A DNA stretch of 64,000 nucleotides from Chrysomallon squamiferum. Its lineage: Eukaryota; Mollusca; Gastropoda; Neomphalida; Peltospiridae. Where the stretch lies: positions 16,380,689-16,444,688 of the forward strand of contig CM022675.1 in the NCBI GenBank assembly GCA_012295275.1, read 5' to 3'. Position 1 is the first letter of the stretch. Each line of letters starts with the position of its first letter. Shown here piece by piece: positions 1-12,134 of this stretch. The notes under the pieces were generated by a model. That model saw only the letters and a program-made list of their open reading frames with translations. It did no database searches and was not told the DNA's origin. The translations under genes were made by a program, and so were the position numbers.

Positions 1-969
1 TTGCAAACATACATTCTAAATTCTTAATATTCTCTGCAAGGACATTTCCACTCATGTAAAATCAATGTTGTGCTACTGTTAACATGGTTTCTCAATCAAA
101 TTAACTGGAGTGAAAAGATCCAGACGATGAAATACATTTAGAAGAGATAAATTAGAGGATTAATTTTTATGGAGTTCAAGTTTTCTTCAGCATCAAGGTA
201 CAGTCTTGGTTCTAGTAAAGTCTATTTAAATAATAACAGTTAAATGTCATTTCCTCTTGATAGTGAGACTCAAAGCAGTTTATAGTGACACTATATCAAG
301 AACATATGGACAGAAATTGAATGGATAATGAATTATACTGTAATAATACATACAATGATTGATGATGTAATTGTAAATGGAGCACAAGCTGACTTTCACT
401 TGGATATTGTTTAAGAAGTGACTTTGAGCATGTGTTTTTAGAAGCCTGTTTGAAGCCTTATGAAACAAATATCAAACCAAACACAAGCCTGAATTAAGGA
501 AATCTGTCCTGAGTAACCTACTAAATCATTATTTATTATGTATGTAATATGGTTTGAAACAAACAATAAAAATAACAAACTTAATTTTTTCCCACTGACA
601 CTATTTAGCCACACTTGTTCCATTATCAGTTCCAATGTTTATTTCCAAGGCTTTGCTGCATTACAGAAGAAAAAAAAGAAAAAAAGGTAAATATTATTAC
701 ATAAACAATCATGAATAAGAAGGCTATTTTTAGATCACAACAACAGTTGAGAAACTAAAGTCATGCAACAATAGATGTTTCACTTCTTTGGGCATCAGAA
801 ATAAATAAACTACCCAACATTTCACACATTTTGAGCAGGACTCCTCAACACAGACTGTAACTAACGTGATGTGATGTCCTAAACAACTCTGATGATTTAT
901 TAACCAAGGAGGAGGCAGACAGTGTATATGTAACCAGCTCCAATATCATTAAACCCAGATCATTTAAAT
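1..969. other. AT-rich stretch, no gene recognised
   Basis: I see only short chance reading frames and an A-rich tract near 667-685. Gene copy 1 needs a signal-peptide exon upstream of 1740. I looked for a hydrophobic ATG-led exon followed by a GTAAGT-type donor here and in 970-1739 and did not find a convincing one, so exon 1 may lie before the window. Confidence 0.5.
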
Positions 970-1030
970 CAGTCCTGGGCAAACTGCAGCCCGTGGCTTT
1001 CTGAGTGGCCTGCCTAATTTCACAAGGAAA
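970..1030 (+). mobile_element. hAT-type terminal inverted repeat, one end only
   Basis: The sequence starting CAGTCCTGGGCAAACTGC and continuing with GCCCG matches the usual terminal repeat of hAT transposons of the CAGTG-type, in which a GGCAAACTGCGGCCCG core is common. The element would extend rightwards. I could not find the partner end, so this is a fragment or a diverged non-autonomous copy. Confidence 0.4.
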
Positions 1031-1290
1031 ATAGCGATAATTCAAATTTCATAAAATGAGTCTATTTAATTTCACTGTCTTTTAAGAGATGAAATATTTT
1101 TCTTTACTATGAGATTTTTTTAAAAGGGTCTGTTACTCAAAATATTCAAGAGAATTTTTACATCAGTTTTCTACCACATTAGGGAAGTTAATACATTTAT
1201 ATTGGATATACAAATGAAGCTAAGATATCTTTCCTTTTGAGTTTGTATGGAAAACGTTTGTAGAGTTAACCCTATGAGTGTAATAAGTAG

Positions 1291-1398
1291 TGTATGAATG
1301 ATGTCTGTGATACACAATCATAGATCCATAACATTACCCATAGCAAATGAGTTTGTAAAACACTTTACATATGAGGTAACATTCATGCTATAAACATG
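1291..1398 (+). repeat. Direct repeat, first copy (about 108 bp)
   Basis: This block, from GTGTATGAATGATGTCTGTG to CTATAAACATG, recurs almost unchanged at 3490-3597. The two copies flank exons 2 to 4 of gene copy 1. Only a few substitutions separate them, for example AGCAAATG versus AGCCAATG. Confidence 0.85.
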
Positions 1399-1739
1399 TA
1401 GATTTTATTCAGATAGGTCTTGAAACAGGGAATAAATCAAGCCTTCAAAAGTCAGAAAAAATACTTCAGGACGATTTGGTTGGCCATAAATACATGGGCT
1501 TTGGAGTACCTAATAATACTAAATTTGAGACAGCCATTGTAATAGATTGAAAATTGATGTTCTTGATTAACGGGATGTCATCTCTCTTCACAGTCTGTTA
1601 CTGTGATCACAGCATCATGAAAATATACGTGTGCATATATGCTCGTAACATTACATATATACATATATATGTACAAACACGCATACAAAAAAAAAGATGA
1701 TGTTTATTTAATTTTTATTTTTATTTTTTATTCAAACAG

Positions 1740-2017
1740 GGTGTTTGAACGGTGGAACTAAAGTAGGAAGGAAATGTGAATGCACTGACGAGTTTTATGG
1801 AGGAATCTGTAAGAAAAGTAAGTAAATTTTGTAATTAGAGTGATGATGTTTTTTGTAAACACTGTTAACTGTATGTGGACTATTGAAAGAATAAAATATT
1901 CTAACAGATAACATTTCACAGACTGAGAATAAATCATTTCCCTGATTTCAAATGTACATTACACAAACGGTGCAGGCAATAAATGGAATATCTGTAGAAA
2001 TCCACAAAAATAAAGCA

Positions 2018-2050
<33 letters not shown>

Positions 2051-3017
2051 TGTGTTAAGATAAAATATGCAAAACCATGTTTTTGTAGCTACCATAATTT
2101 CTATGTAATAAATGTTTTGAATCAGGGAAAGACATTATGACATTGTGTATTATATTATACTATGCTGTGCTATGTTACTCATATTAAGTTACATTATACC
2201 TCATAAAATGTTACATTATATCTAATAAAATGTTACATTATACCTCATAAAATGTTACATTATTTTCTATTATATTACTAATGCTTGACACTTAAAGGGA
2301 AGTCGTTTTGTTAGCTTAATTGGGCAACTAGTCAGTACTGGTATAATTCTATGTTTCTGAATGTGAATGTTCTGACTTAACCATTCCCTCAGAGCATGCT
2401 GTGTTTTATATACCATGTTTGATCTATGGCTAAAGTGTCCATAAAAATTCAGTATAATAATTAAAATAGAAGTAATGAGAAAATAAAATAAAATAAAAAA
2501 TGGAAATGGAAAAACTTCAAATTTTACACCAAATCAACAACAGGCTGATCTAATCTGTTTCCAAGTGAAGTGCATTCTTTTTTCTTCTTTCATCAACAGG
2601 TTGTGCCGATGGAGCTAAGGCTGAGGCTAAACAAGCATTTAAAAAGTTCTGTGCAATTCCAATTATATCCAAAAGCTGTCAAAAATCATGTGATATGTGT
2701 CCATGTAAGTCTACTGTCTGCTGTCTTAGAAATTATGTTCATTCTGACAGAGAACAATCAGAATAATTAGAAATGAAAATAACAAAAGAAAGTATTAATG
2801 AATATTTAATAGTTTATGTTCTTTTCGGTTAGCAATGTATTAATAATGTATTTATTATCACAGTTGTCAGTATTAACATATTAATAAAAATCAACATAAT
2901 TAATAGAAAATAATAATATAACATGATGATGAAATTGCTATTTTTTATATTCCTGTTAACATGAGAATTACAACTAATGTATATCATAATAATAATCGTA
3001 ACAATAACATAAAAATT

Positions 3018-3049
<32 letters not shown>

Positions 3050-4520
3050 TTCTTTGCAGCATCTGGGGAATGCTCTGATAGATTCAGATGGTTCTGTGAT
3101 TTAGTGGCCCAGTTAACTGAGCCAGCTGGAACTGCTAAGTTTTGTGCAGACCATCCTATGAAATGCCAGTCGATTTGTCCATGTAATATGACTTTATCAT
3201 TTGTTCACTATTAATGTTACTTTCAATGTAAGAATACTGTTTTAAGAAAACCAGTCTGAGACTAACTATAAAAATGAGAGTTCTGTTGACTAAGCACTAT
3301 TTTTCAGTGATCTACAGAGAACTTTATTCAAAGAAAATACAATATGAATGATATTTGCACTGTATATTTATAGGGCATTTCATGATTTGAGCCAGGATGT
3401 GACATTTCGTTCATTAATACCCAATCACTAAAACTCTGATTTCATAGCAACTGATTTTTGACCTTGTATAGAGACAATGAACATGGTGATGTATGAATGA
3501 TGTCTGTGATACACAATCATAGATCCATAACATTACCCATAGCCAATGAGTTTGTTAAACACTTTACATATGAGGTAACATTCATGCTATAAACATGAAT
3601 GCCATATTGGTTTTTGACTGATGTAATAATTTACCAGAAATTCAAAAGTAAAATTTGTCAGGACATGACAAAATTTGTACAGATTTTTAAATTATGTTGT
3701 TAATACCATAAATTCCAAAACTCTGCCCTGCTAGAAAATAAGGTGCTTTTTAAAAAATATTCATGGTAGTTTATCCAATCTGTTTCAAAATACCACCTAG
3801 CCATTTATCAAGAAATTACCATTTATGATGCTAATGTTAGTTTTTATAAATTAACTAAAGATGTGACAATTTGTCCTGTGTAAAAGCTGTTCATTAATTA
3901 ACTGTTTAATAACAAAATAAGTAGAATGATTTATTGTCATCATTAGTGAACATGCATGTTACAAGGGAATTTAAAACTGTTATTTTATCAACCATTATTT
4001 TTTTCCTATTCACTCACAGGCCATGTTGAAACAGCTGTGATGACCATTTGTGGGAATTTCTCACTTGCTTTTAATCAACCCAAGCTGTATTTTCTGTAAC
4101 AGAAAAACTAACACTGTTTCCTTACAATATTTTGCATGAAGAAATGTTACTATAAATTAAAATCCATCTTTGGAGACTATTTTCCCATGAAAAACATTTT
4201 TATATTCTTGGTTGCATTTTCTACCAAGACAAAGCTTGACCACATGCATTCTTCCTGTTTCTTTCTGTAATTTAATAAAGTGGATATATTATTAATGAAA
4301 TATTACAATTAAAAAGATGTCACATCCTGGCTTACAAATATACATTTTCAAAATACAAATGTCATTAAAAGCCATAATACAGGAGTAAATAACTAATAAC
4401 TATATATTTTTATATTCTTAAATATGTTAACTTTCATTATCAGTAGATACTTAGTTTAGTAGATCATTTTAAAGTTTGCATAACTGTGGACCACAAACCA
4501 TGGTTTTACCCATAACTGAG

Positions 4521-4553
<33 letters not shown>

Positions 4554-4610
4554 CCAAATTTTTCAGGGATTCGTGTTCATATACAATAAATTTTGTTTTA
4601 TATTTCAGAA
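1740..4610 (+). CDS. Secreted EGF-like / tandem ShKT-like cysteine-rich protein, copy 1 (5' partial)
   Basis: Exons by splice signals and by match to copies 2 and 3: exon 2 at 1740-1817, exon 3 at 2600-2704, exon 4 at 3060-3182, exon 5 from 4609. All junctions are phase 1. Exon 2 holds an EGF-like core: C-LNGGT, then C-E-C, then YGG and C. Exon 3 holds a ShKT-like domain with cysteine spacing C-x16-C-x8-C-x3-C-x2-C. Exon 4 holds a second one (CSDRFRWFC, then KFC, KC, QSIC). Joining the last base of exon 4 to exon 5 creates a TAA stop at once, so the protein ends just after the last domain. ShKT domains occur in secreted metalloproteases, matrix proteins and channel-blocking peptides; which role applies here is unknown. 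The 78-nt and 105-nt exons have exactly the same length as in the other copies. The signal-peptide exon was not found. Exon structure is well supported; the 5' end is not. Confidence 0.75.
2018..2049 (+). repeat. (AAT)n microsatellite
   Basis: A run of ten AAT units in intron 2 of gene copy 1. Confidence 0.9.
2170..2265 (+). repeat. Short tandem repeat, about 24 bp unit
   Basis: Three to four copies of a unit built on ACATTATACCTCATAAAATG lie in intron 2 of gene copy 1. Confidence 0.7.
3490..3597 (+). repeat. Direct repeat, second copy (about 108 bp)
   Basis: Near-identical to 1291-1398. It lies in the long last intron of gene copy 1. Confidence 0.85.
4020..4101 (+). other. Possible alternative last exon of gene copy 1
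   Basis: A pyrimidine tract and CAG at 4010-4019 make a good acceptor. If exon 4 (ending at 3182 in phase 1) joined here, the split codon would become TGC, adding a cysteine after the QSICP motif, and the frame would continue for about 26 codons to TAA at 4099-4101. The main model uses the acceptor at 4608, because the exon there resembles the last exon of copies 2 and 3. No transcript evidence is available, so this is an inference from splice signals only. Confidence 0.3.
4527..4552 (+). repeat. (TA)n microsatellite
   Basis: A run of alternating TA just upstream of the last exon of gene copy 1. Confidence 0.85.
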
Positions 4611-4690
4611 ACTGAAACTCTAAAGAAGAAACCAGCAGTTTAGAATATCACTGCTCATTTCAAGAAAATAAATAATTTTAAAAGCTGTAA
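4609..4690 (+). other. Last exon / 3' UTR of gene copy 1 with polyadenylation signal
   Basis: The acceptor TATTTCAG ends at 4608. The first two bases complete the TAA stop. AATAAA is at 4667-4672. The segment resembles 28629-28690 of copy 2: both carry a CACTGCT motif, AAATAAATAAT and then AGCTGTAATTT. Confidence 0.6.
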
Positions 4691-5036
4691 TTTAGTTAGT
4701 TATTTTTACACACACACACTGGCAACTCACAAACACACTTATTGATTTTTGAGCTATTTATGCTATCACATGGATCTGTTTTTAGCACTTTTTGTACCAT
4801 TTCTGAATTACTGAAGCTACTACTGTTGTCAATATTAGGTCTCCAGTTACTGTATTTACTAATAACAATAATATATACATTTTTTCTGTTTTTCTTGTGT
4901 TACAACTGTTTCTTTATATACCTTTTTAATCGTATTGCTACTGAGAACTCCTCTTCATAAAATTATCGTGTCTCTCTTAACATTATTATGTCCACAGAAT
5001 GTTTCATCTAAATCTGAACTGAAATCTGTGAGAGAA

Positions 5037-5610
5037 AAAATGTGTAATTCTGTAGCTGTTCAGTTCATCACTTCGCACTGTTTTCCCAGGTAAGATTACA
5101 GTCTGCATAATCAAGAAAGTCTGTTTACTAATAGCGTTGCTTTTGATCCGGCACCATCCTAAATATTTTTCTTTTTAATGCCATGCCACTTATTTCGCTT
5201 ATCTCTTTCATTCTGGCATGGAAGCTGAAGGTAATAAATAGTTTCATGGTAATGATTTTGATGAGAGAGGTATGTTAAAAGGTAACAGACTGTTTGATGG
5301 TAACAGTCGATTTAATGGTGAAGTTTTTTTGATGAAAGCAGACAGTCACATGGCAAAAATGTGTGTTTTGCTTTCACAGCCTTTCAGTTCAAACTGTTTC
5401 AGAGTAATACCATTCCTTTAAAATGTACTAAGGTCTTCCTAAGTGTTTGTATTAATGCAATAAATTACAAAGAACTTTTTAAAAACTTGAGCAGAATATA
5501 ATTTTAACTTCTGATCAGTTGAGTGATAAAATAAAAATCATAATAGGAAGGGTCATCAATAGTTAAAGGATTATTATCAACTACATTGTTTTACCATCAG
5601 TTCTATCCTC
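5037..5610 (+). repeat. Diverged direct duplication, unit 1
   Basis: This matches 8445-8985 with substitutions and indels. Shared landmarks include GTTCAGTTCATCAC / GTTCGGTTCATCAC, GGCACCATCCTAAATA / GGCACCACCCTAAATA and TTTCTTTTTAATGC. No coding potential was seen. Confidence 0.75.
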
Positions 5611-5631
5611 TTTTCAGCCATCTTCTGTTCC

Positions 5632-6589
5632 AGGGCCATTGTGTGTCAAATCACCCAATGGGTTAAACCCAACCATCTCAGATTTTTATGAAATTTGGTA
5701 TACTTGTTGATTGGGATCCCACACCACCAAATCTGAAATTTTACACCAATTAAAGTGGTGTGGGAGATATGGCCCCCAAATACTGAGATTTTGGGCCAAA
5801 AGGGGCTTGGCCACCAACATTTGAACCGTAATATTTCATATGACATGATAAAATGACTTAATACATTTTATGAAGAAAACATAACACTTACATATCAAAA
5901 TCTGACATTGAAAGTTTCAGATTGTCAAAGAAATGCAGAACAAGAAACATCTGTCTTAAATTTCAAATTGCTGTGTGCTCAATGTGCATTTCCCCAAGGG
6001 ATTTCAAGCCACACATCCTGTTAACCCTTTGGGTCTGATTGTGTAGAACATCTCATGGCGTCTTTTCACATCCTTCAGACATGTCAGGTGGGTTTTGACT
6101 CCAAAGATGAGTTTTTGGTCTCAGAGAAGTCTATACATGTAGAAAATGTACATTGTAATGCATTGTATCAATCATCCTTGCAGGTATGTATTTTTTATAT
6201 CTATATTGTGGCTAAATAAACAATATTACACCTCTGAAACTGTTATTTGTTTTAGTTACCATGTGGGAGATTAAATTTCAAGAACAGTCATTCTCTGATC
6301 TGAATAATGATGGCAGATTTGGATTCCTTGTCAAATTGCCTTTTCATCAATACCAATTTTATGAAGACTGTCCCAGTAGTTCCAGAGATATTAGGGTTCA
6401 AAGGTTCACAGCCAAACATCTCAAAATTCTTGGGGCCATATCTCCCACACCAGTAGTCCGATTGGCAATTTTTTTTTTAATTTGGTGCTGTGGGATTCCA
6501 ATCAACAAGTACACCAAGTTTCACAAAAATCTTAGACAGTCAGGATTTAACATATCTGGTTTTTGGGTGATTTGACACAAAATGACCCT
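5632..6589. mobile_element. Foldback / long-TIR non-autonomous DNA element
   Basis: The two ends are inverted copies of each other over roughly 150-190 bp. The left end carries GTGTCAAATCACCC at 5643 and the right end its reverse complement at 565-578 of the 6000s (6565-6578). The similarity seems to run out to AGGG at 5632 and CCCT at 6589. The interior (about 5940-6300) has a diverged relative at 56130-56620. I could not define a target-site duplication. The 104-codon open frame at 6261-6575 is part of this element and does not look like a gene. Confidence 0.7.
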
Positions 6590-8360
6590 CCAGCCACTGG
6601 TTTATTAGCGTGACATGTGCCTTCCTGCAGTCGAAGTGTATATAAGTGACCTCTGGTTTCCTCTCTCATTATTTGCATGACCATTAATTAAACATTTTAA
6701 CTGCTCCTTCTAAATTGTATTATAGAGTTAACAAAAACTTTCAAATTTACTGGTGTTTTTGATGGTAACATCAAGTAAAGATCTTTCCAATAACTTTCTA
6801 ACATTAATATTAAGTATTTTGTGATTAATTAACAGTTGCTAATTATAGGAATTAATTTCTCGAATTTATATGTAGTTTGAAAGAAAAGCAAAACCTGAAA
6901 AAATGTGAGCAGGCTGTTACTTAGTAGTAATTATTTTCATTTCTTAGTTATAGCAGAAAGTATATTTGATATAATAAGCAACACAACAGATTAAAACAGC
7001 AATTTATTATCTAAAACTGTCCAAAATACAAGAACAAGCAATTAACATGTCAATGTTCAGACAGCTTAGGTGGCCAGTGCCAGATGTACTTTTCCCAGGA
7101 TGTACTGGTGGACTTCCCAGAACTACATCAGATTGAAATTAAAGGTGTATTTTATTCCGATTATGAAAAAAGTATTCTAATACCTTCAGGTGAAAATCTG
7201 ATGTTCTTTAGCAGAAATTCATGAAAATTTGTTTGAATAAAGTAAGTAAAACTAATCCTTTTCCATATAGGAATATTGTTTGCAAACTGCTCATAAATGA
7301 GTTTGAAGAGTTATTATTTGAGCTAAATAATACAGAAAGACAAGACAGTATTGCAATCACGATAAAATTTTACGGAAAGTGTTTCAATGGATGCAGCTGC
7401 TGCAACTTGCAGTTAACATTTTGATCTGTGAAAACTGTTATCAGTGTACCTGTTTATTATCTAACAGCACAGAAATATTGTGACAAGCAAATTATTAACG
7501 AGAGAAAAGTGTCTACAGTTTTTTTCAGTCAATTTAATTTGAAACCTGAAAATGTTAACAAGCAACAATCATGAAAAACATCTGACTTATTGCCTGACGT
7601 CCACAATCATATTTATAATGTACAGGAGGCCTGTAAATTTTGTGTCGATTTTTATTTACCTTCAGTGAACACTTTTTTATATTTTTACCTCTGTTGAATG
7701 TTCTTATACGTCTAAAAAAAATTAGGTAAAATTTTCACTTAACTTCATTTCTTTTAATTATATTATTTAACTGTTTCTAATATCTGATGTAAACAGGATG
7801 CTCAGAATGAATGTAGAAGTACTGGATAAAACACAGCCATGAAAAAAAGCAACATAATTTAATATCTTTCTTTCTTTCTATATAAGCCCCACCCAAAAAT
7901 CTCTCTTTAGATCAAAAGATAGAAACGGTGGAACATTCTGAATTCTCTCCTTACCTTAAAACATCCTTTATATAATCTGAGCTGTTGTATTACCAATCAC
8001 ACACAATAACATTCAACAAATGGACATTACTAGCACAAATATAATAAATACTTTACTGTGCAACATCTGTTTTTGTCTTCAATAAAAATGCCTTAAAGTA
8101 AAAAGACTACACAAGCTGGTTTTTATTTTATTTGGTATGTGAAAGAATGCAGGAGTTTCATATGACAACAAAAAAAAAAAGACATTTTAAGACTTTTTCT
8201 CTGATTACAGTTTGACATGATTTCTGAATACCTTATAGAATTTTCATAATTTTAGCTGTGAAAATAACAGATGGTGTTATGGACAATTTTAGATTTCTTT
8301 ACTGAATAACTATTATAAAAGATCAAGAAAATACTGAGTATCTTTTATTTAAAAATCGAA
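6590..8360. other. AT-rich intergenic stretch
   Basis: No gene, RNA or recognisable mobile element was seen. The longest frame (7221-7424, +) is lysine and asparagine rich with no recognisable motif. Confidence 0.5.
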
Positions 8361-8364
8361 GAAA

Positions 8365-8431
8365 AATAACCTATGTGGGAAGATCCCATTGGATTTCAAG
8401 TCCAATGTCTTAACCTCTCGGCCATCGCAGC
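8365..8431 (-). pseudogene. tRNA-Ser(UGA)-like relic
   Basis: Read on the minus strand from 8431, the sequence has GATGGCCGAGAGGTTAAG, a typical serine tRNA D-arm. It is followed by an anticodon stem TTGGA/TCCAA around loop CTTGAAA (anticodon TGA) and a long variable arm GGGATCTTCCC. The T-arm and the 3' acceptor strand cannot be recognised, so it should not be functional. It could be a decayed tRNA gene or the head of a tRNA-derived SINE. Only the 5' two thirds is tRNA-like. Confidence 0.75.
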
Positions 8432-8444
8432 TGTTAAATAACGT

Positions 8445-8985
8445 ACTAAGAAAAATCACATAATTATGCACCTGTTCGGTTCATCACCTCGATTGTTTTC
8501 CCATCTAAGATTATATGTCTCTGTGAAATCCAGAGTTTGTTTCCTAATCATGTGACTATAGCTACTGACCTGGCACCACCCTAAATAGTTTTCTTTTTAA
8601 TGCAATGCCCCATGTGAATTCCGGCACGGAAGTTGAATGTAATAAATAGTTTCATGGAAGAGATAAAAGATAACAGACCATTTGAAGTGCATTTAATTGT
8701 GAAGCTTTTTTGATGAAAGCAGAGTCTCATGGTAAATAGTGCATTCTCCTTTCACAGACTTCTAATTCAAACAGTTTTAAAGAATACCATTCCTTTAAAA
8801 TGTACTAAGGTTTTCGTAAGTGTTTGTATTAACCAGTTAATAAAAAATATTTTTTTTTAAACATGAGCAGAACTCTATTTTAATTTTTGTTCAGATGAGT
8901 AATAAAATAAAAATCATAATGTGAACAGTTATAAATAGTTAAAGGATTATTATTATCAACTACATTGTGTTACCATTAAGAATGA
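8445..8985 (+). repeat. Diverged direct duplication, unit 2
   Basis: Partner of 5037-5610. It begins directly beside the tRNA-Ser relic, which unit 1 lacks. Confidence 0.75.
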
Positions 8986-10480
8986 AACTGAATTAAAATC
9001 AGCTGAAACTACTTTATCTCAGATAGATTAAAAACTCTGAACCTATCTTTGTACTATCTAGGTAGACCTGGTCAGTGCGAGAAACAACATTACACAACTC
9101 TCTGTACAGGTAATCCAAAGGCAAACAAACTTTTTAAAGCAGGGACCAGATGGATCTTAGAGGAAAAGCATCATGGCCAGAATATTAAAAACAATTCAAA
9201 ACATGCAATCTATGTAAACAGTAAATTCATAGCAAAAACCAGGTTAGCAAGAAGTTCGCATGTGTAATTGAGACAGGATTCAAATAATTTGCATATTTTT
9301 AAGTGAGTGAAACAGGCAGCCATTCAAAATTCGAATGCGGACACTATTGATTCAACGAGCGCTAACGAGATGACTTAAATTTTAAACTTGCATGCGACTT
9401 GAATCAAAAAAATTGCTGTGACAACTGACTTTATTTCACTGACTTTTTTGTTTTGCAATGTAAATTGTAAACAGTTTGTCAGGCCAGACAATAAACCTTA
9501 GCGGGCCAGAATTTGTCTTCCCCTGAACTAATCTTTCACAAAATACTAACAAATAATGATACCCAAGATTCAAGAAAAGTAATGTGAGCAGCATACTGCA
9601 ACAGTGGGATGCTTCTGTAAACAAATTCATGTTTAAACAAACCTAAATTCATTTTTAACAGGCACCATAAATGATGATAATTATGATAATTCATCAGTAT
9701 AATAAATCAATTATTAATTAATTTTTTTTCTTTTTAAAGTTGCGCAACAAAATAAGATTAAATACAAAGACTGAGTCTCTGAGCCTCAGATACATTATCT
9801 TTTCCTACTGTTTTAATAGATTTTATCCTTTTTTTATTTGTTCTCCATTAATTTCATCAAAGAACAGACACACATACACACACACACCAGCCTGGATAAG
9901 AAAGCAGGATGAAGTTGTGATTGCTGGATCATAATATATAAATGTACTAAATGGAAGATGTGAACAGGACATGAAACAGAAGATTATGGCACACATTTGT
10001 AATCTGTAACAATGAGTCAGTTAATCAAAGGAAATGTAAAACCTTCATGTGGTTCCTCTTGCATGAAGGAGCCAGTGAAATATCAGTGAACCAGAGCAGA
10101 CTTTCCACTTTGTACATTTCCCAGAATTCCCTGAAAACAAAATACAATTTTATAATTACAAGTACCTGAATGTACTGACAAAAAAATAATAATACTCATA
10201 ATAATAAATACAAAAAAAGGCTTAAATAAATACAGAATATTATTCTTTTTATTTATTTCTTAATTTTTTTTTTTTTTAATTACTGGAAAAATATTACTAG
10301 AAATAAATATTTGTATCAGCAGAAAATCCATGATAGTTGAAATGACATAAAAATAGACACAGCAAATAATGTTCAACTGTAAATTCAAATTAACCAGCAG
10401 AAAATCCATATGTGCAAGATTTAATCTAACAAAGTGAAAAAGGCATATTTCTGATAAAACATTTATCACTTAATATACCT
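8986..10480. other. AT-rich intergenic stretch
   Basis: No supported gene. A possible short internal exon at 9061-9108 (acceptor CTATCTAG, donor ACAG|GTAAT) is flanked by reasonable splice signals, but it has no recognisable domain and no neighbouring exon. The rest is simple sequence. Confidence 0.4.
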
Positions 10481-10481
10481 A

Positions 10482-10592
10482 GAAGTTTAATAGTAAACAT
10501 ATTTCATACCTGGAAATTTAATAGTAAACATATTTCATACCTGGAAATTTAATAGTAAACATATTTCATACATGGAAATTTAATAGTAAGCT
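10482..10592 (+). repeat. Tandem repeat, about 35 bp unit, three to four copies
   Basis: The unit GGAAATTTAATAGTAAACAT followed by ATTTCATACCT recurs in register, the first and last copies being variant. Confidence 0.85.
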
Positions 10593-10599
10593 AATCTAT

Positions 10600-11955
10600 G
10601 ATTTATCATTAACAAATAATGAACAACAAACAGCTATGCAAGTTATTTTTGTTTTGTATCAATTCAGTTATCTGAATGTTAATAGTTAGTGTAAGTTACC
10701 AACTTCTAATATGGAAATGATTGACTTGGTGTCCATTACAAATGAATCTGAAAAAATAAAACAAATATTAGTAAATCAATGCAGGTATATTTAGTAGTAT
10801 TTTTAATACTGAAAGAAATTATATGTCATTGCTGTTTTGAGGTGGGTTTTTTTTTGGGGGGGGTATCAAGAAAGTTCCAATTTAACTGTTTATTTATTTA
10901 ATGTTTTCAAAGAACAAAAATAAAATTGGCTATTAAATGTAATTCAAAGATACAGTATTCATTTGACTCAGGCCATTTGTTCACATGAATTTGTCATCTC
11001 TCCATCAGATGATGAACAATGCTTTATCACTGTAAGAAAGCTCAAGAACATATCGACAATTTAGCATGAGTTTGGGCCCTTTCTCTCATGCGAAGTTCGT
11101 TTTCTGAAGCTGACGGAGCCGTCTAAGGATAGCAGTTTGGGAGCAGATATTTGGTCAAATATTTTAATAATTTACCCATTTTACTTCTAATCACACGTCT
11201 GATACCAGTAACAAGGTCGTATACAACAAGTTCGTTCAAAAATGTATTTTTTAGTCACTATCGTGTGCGTTCCGACCATGAACCAACAGGAACGGTAACT
11301 CGAAGCGATATAAATTGCGTCTGCTCAAAAATGGGGTACGGAAAACAAATGACACCCTGAAGAAATTGCACTGTGCAGATTTGGAAAGAAATGGCACCTT
11401 ATTTTTTTTTTTTTTTTCTCTATAGTTGCTTTAAAAAAAACACTTGGTTTCTGATTTCTCCAATTTAATGGGTATAAACTACGCCTGAATATTATTTTCT
11501 GATGGGTTCTGACACGGGGAATATTGCCTACTTGAAAAGTTAATACATTAATCCTATAACAACTCATAGGAAAGGTTTGGTAATATGAACAATCACCCTT
11601 ATCTTTATTAGTGTAAATCATAAAAAAAGTGTAAATCATATAATTGATGCATTTGGAAGTTTAAAACCCCGACCTGAAGGTTTCCGAGTGTGCACGGAAA
11701 TTTCCGATCGAAATTCAAGATAGCGGCATCCGAAACCGGTCAATGTTTACAAACTTTTAAACAAATATTCTGTCATGATGCAATACATTCTCCATGGATT
11801 AGTAAAGTAATTTAAAAAAAAAAAAAAAAAAAATGCCATATAATCAATGCCTCATATACACAGACGTCCATTATTGAGTAAAAATTGTGACAAAGGTCGA
11901 AACATTTGGCGGTTTTATGGTAACTGACGTCATATCACTTCGTACCCGTTTCACA
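10600..11955. other. Intergenic, no gene recognised
   Basis: Mostly AT-rich. The part from about 11640 to 11940 is less AT-rich, with more CpG, and contains a full CRE palindrome TGACGTCA at 11925-11932. A poly-A run lies near 11812-11833. No exon could be supported. Confidence 0.4.
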
Positions 11956-11956
<1 letters not shown>

Positions 11957-11999
<43 letters not shown>

Positions 12000-12004
12000 T
12001 ATAT
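11957..12004 (+). repeat. (TA)n microsatellite
   Basis: A nearly perfect alternating TA tract of about 45 bp. Confidence 0.9.
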
Positions 12005-12134
12005 TATCATGGGGCTCACACCTTTAAACATCTTATATGTTTTATTAAGGCTCAGTCTAGGATAACAAGGTGCTTTAATAGCCACCTAACAAGGAATATA
12101 AACACTACATTGACAGTCTATCTGTCCACTAGAC

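Noticed and set aside
1952-2140. Poly-asparagine frame in intron 2 of gene copy 1
   Set aside because: It is a translation of the AAT microsatellite.
6261-6575. 104-codon plus-strand frame
   Set aside because: It lies inside the foldback element and covers one of its inverted ends.
9049-9267. 72-codon frame with possible splice sites at 9061 and 9108
   Set aside because: No domain and no partner exon; kept only as a remark in the intergenic entry.
11325-11639. 104-codon minus-strand frame
   Set aside because: It includes a poly-lysine run from a poly-T tract and has no motif or splice context.
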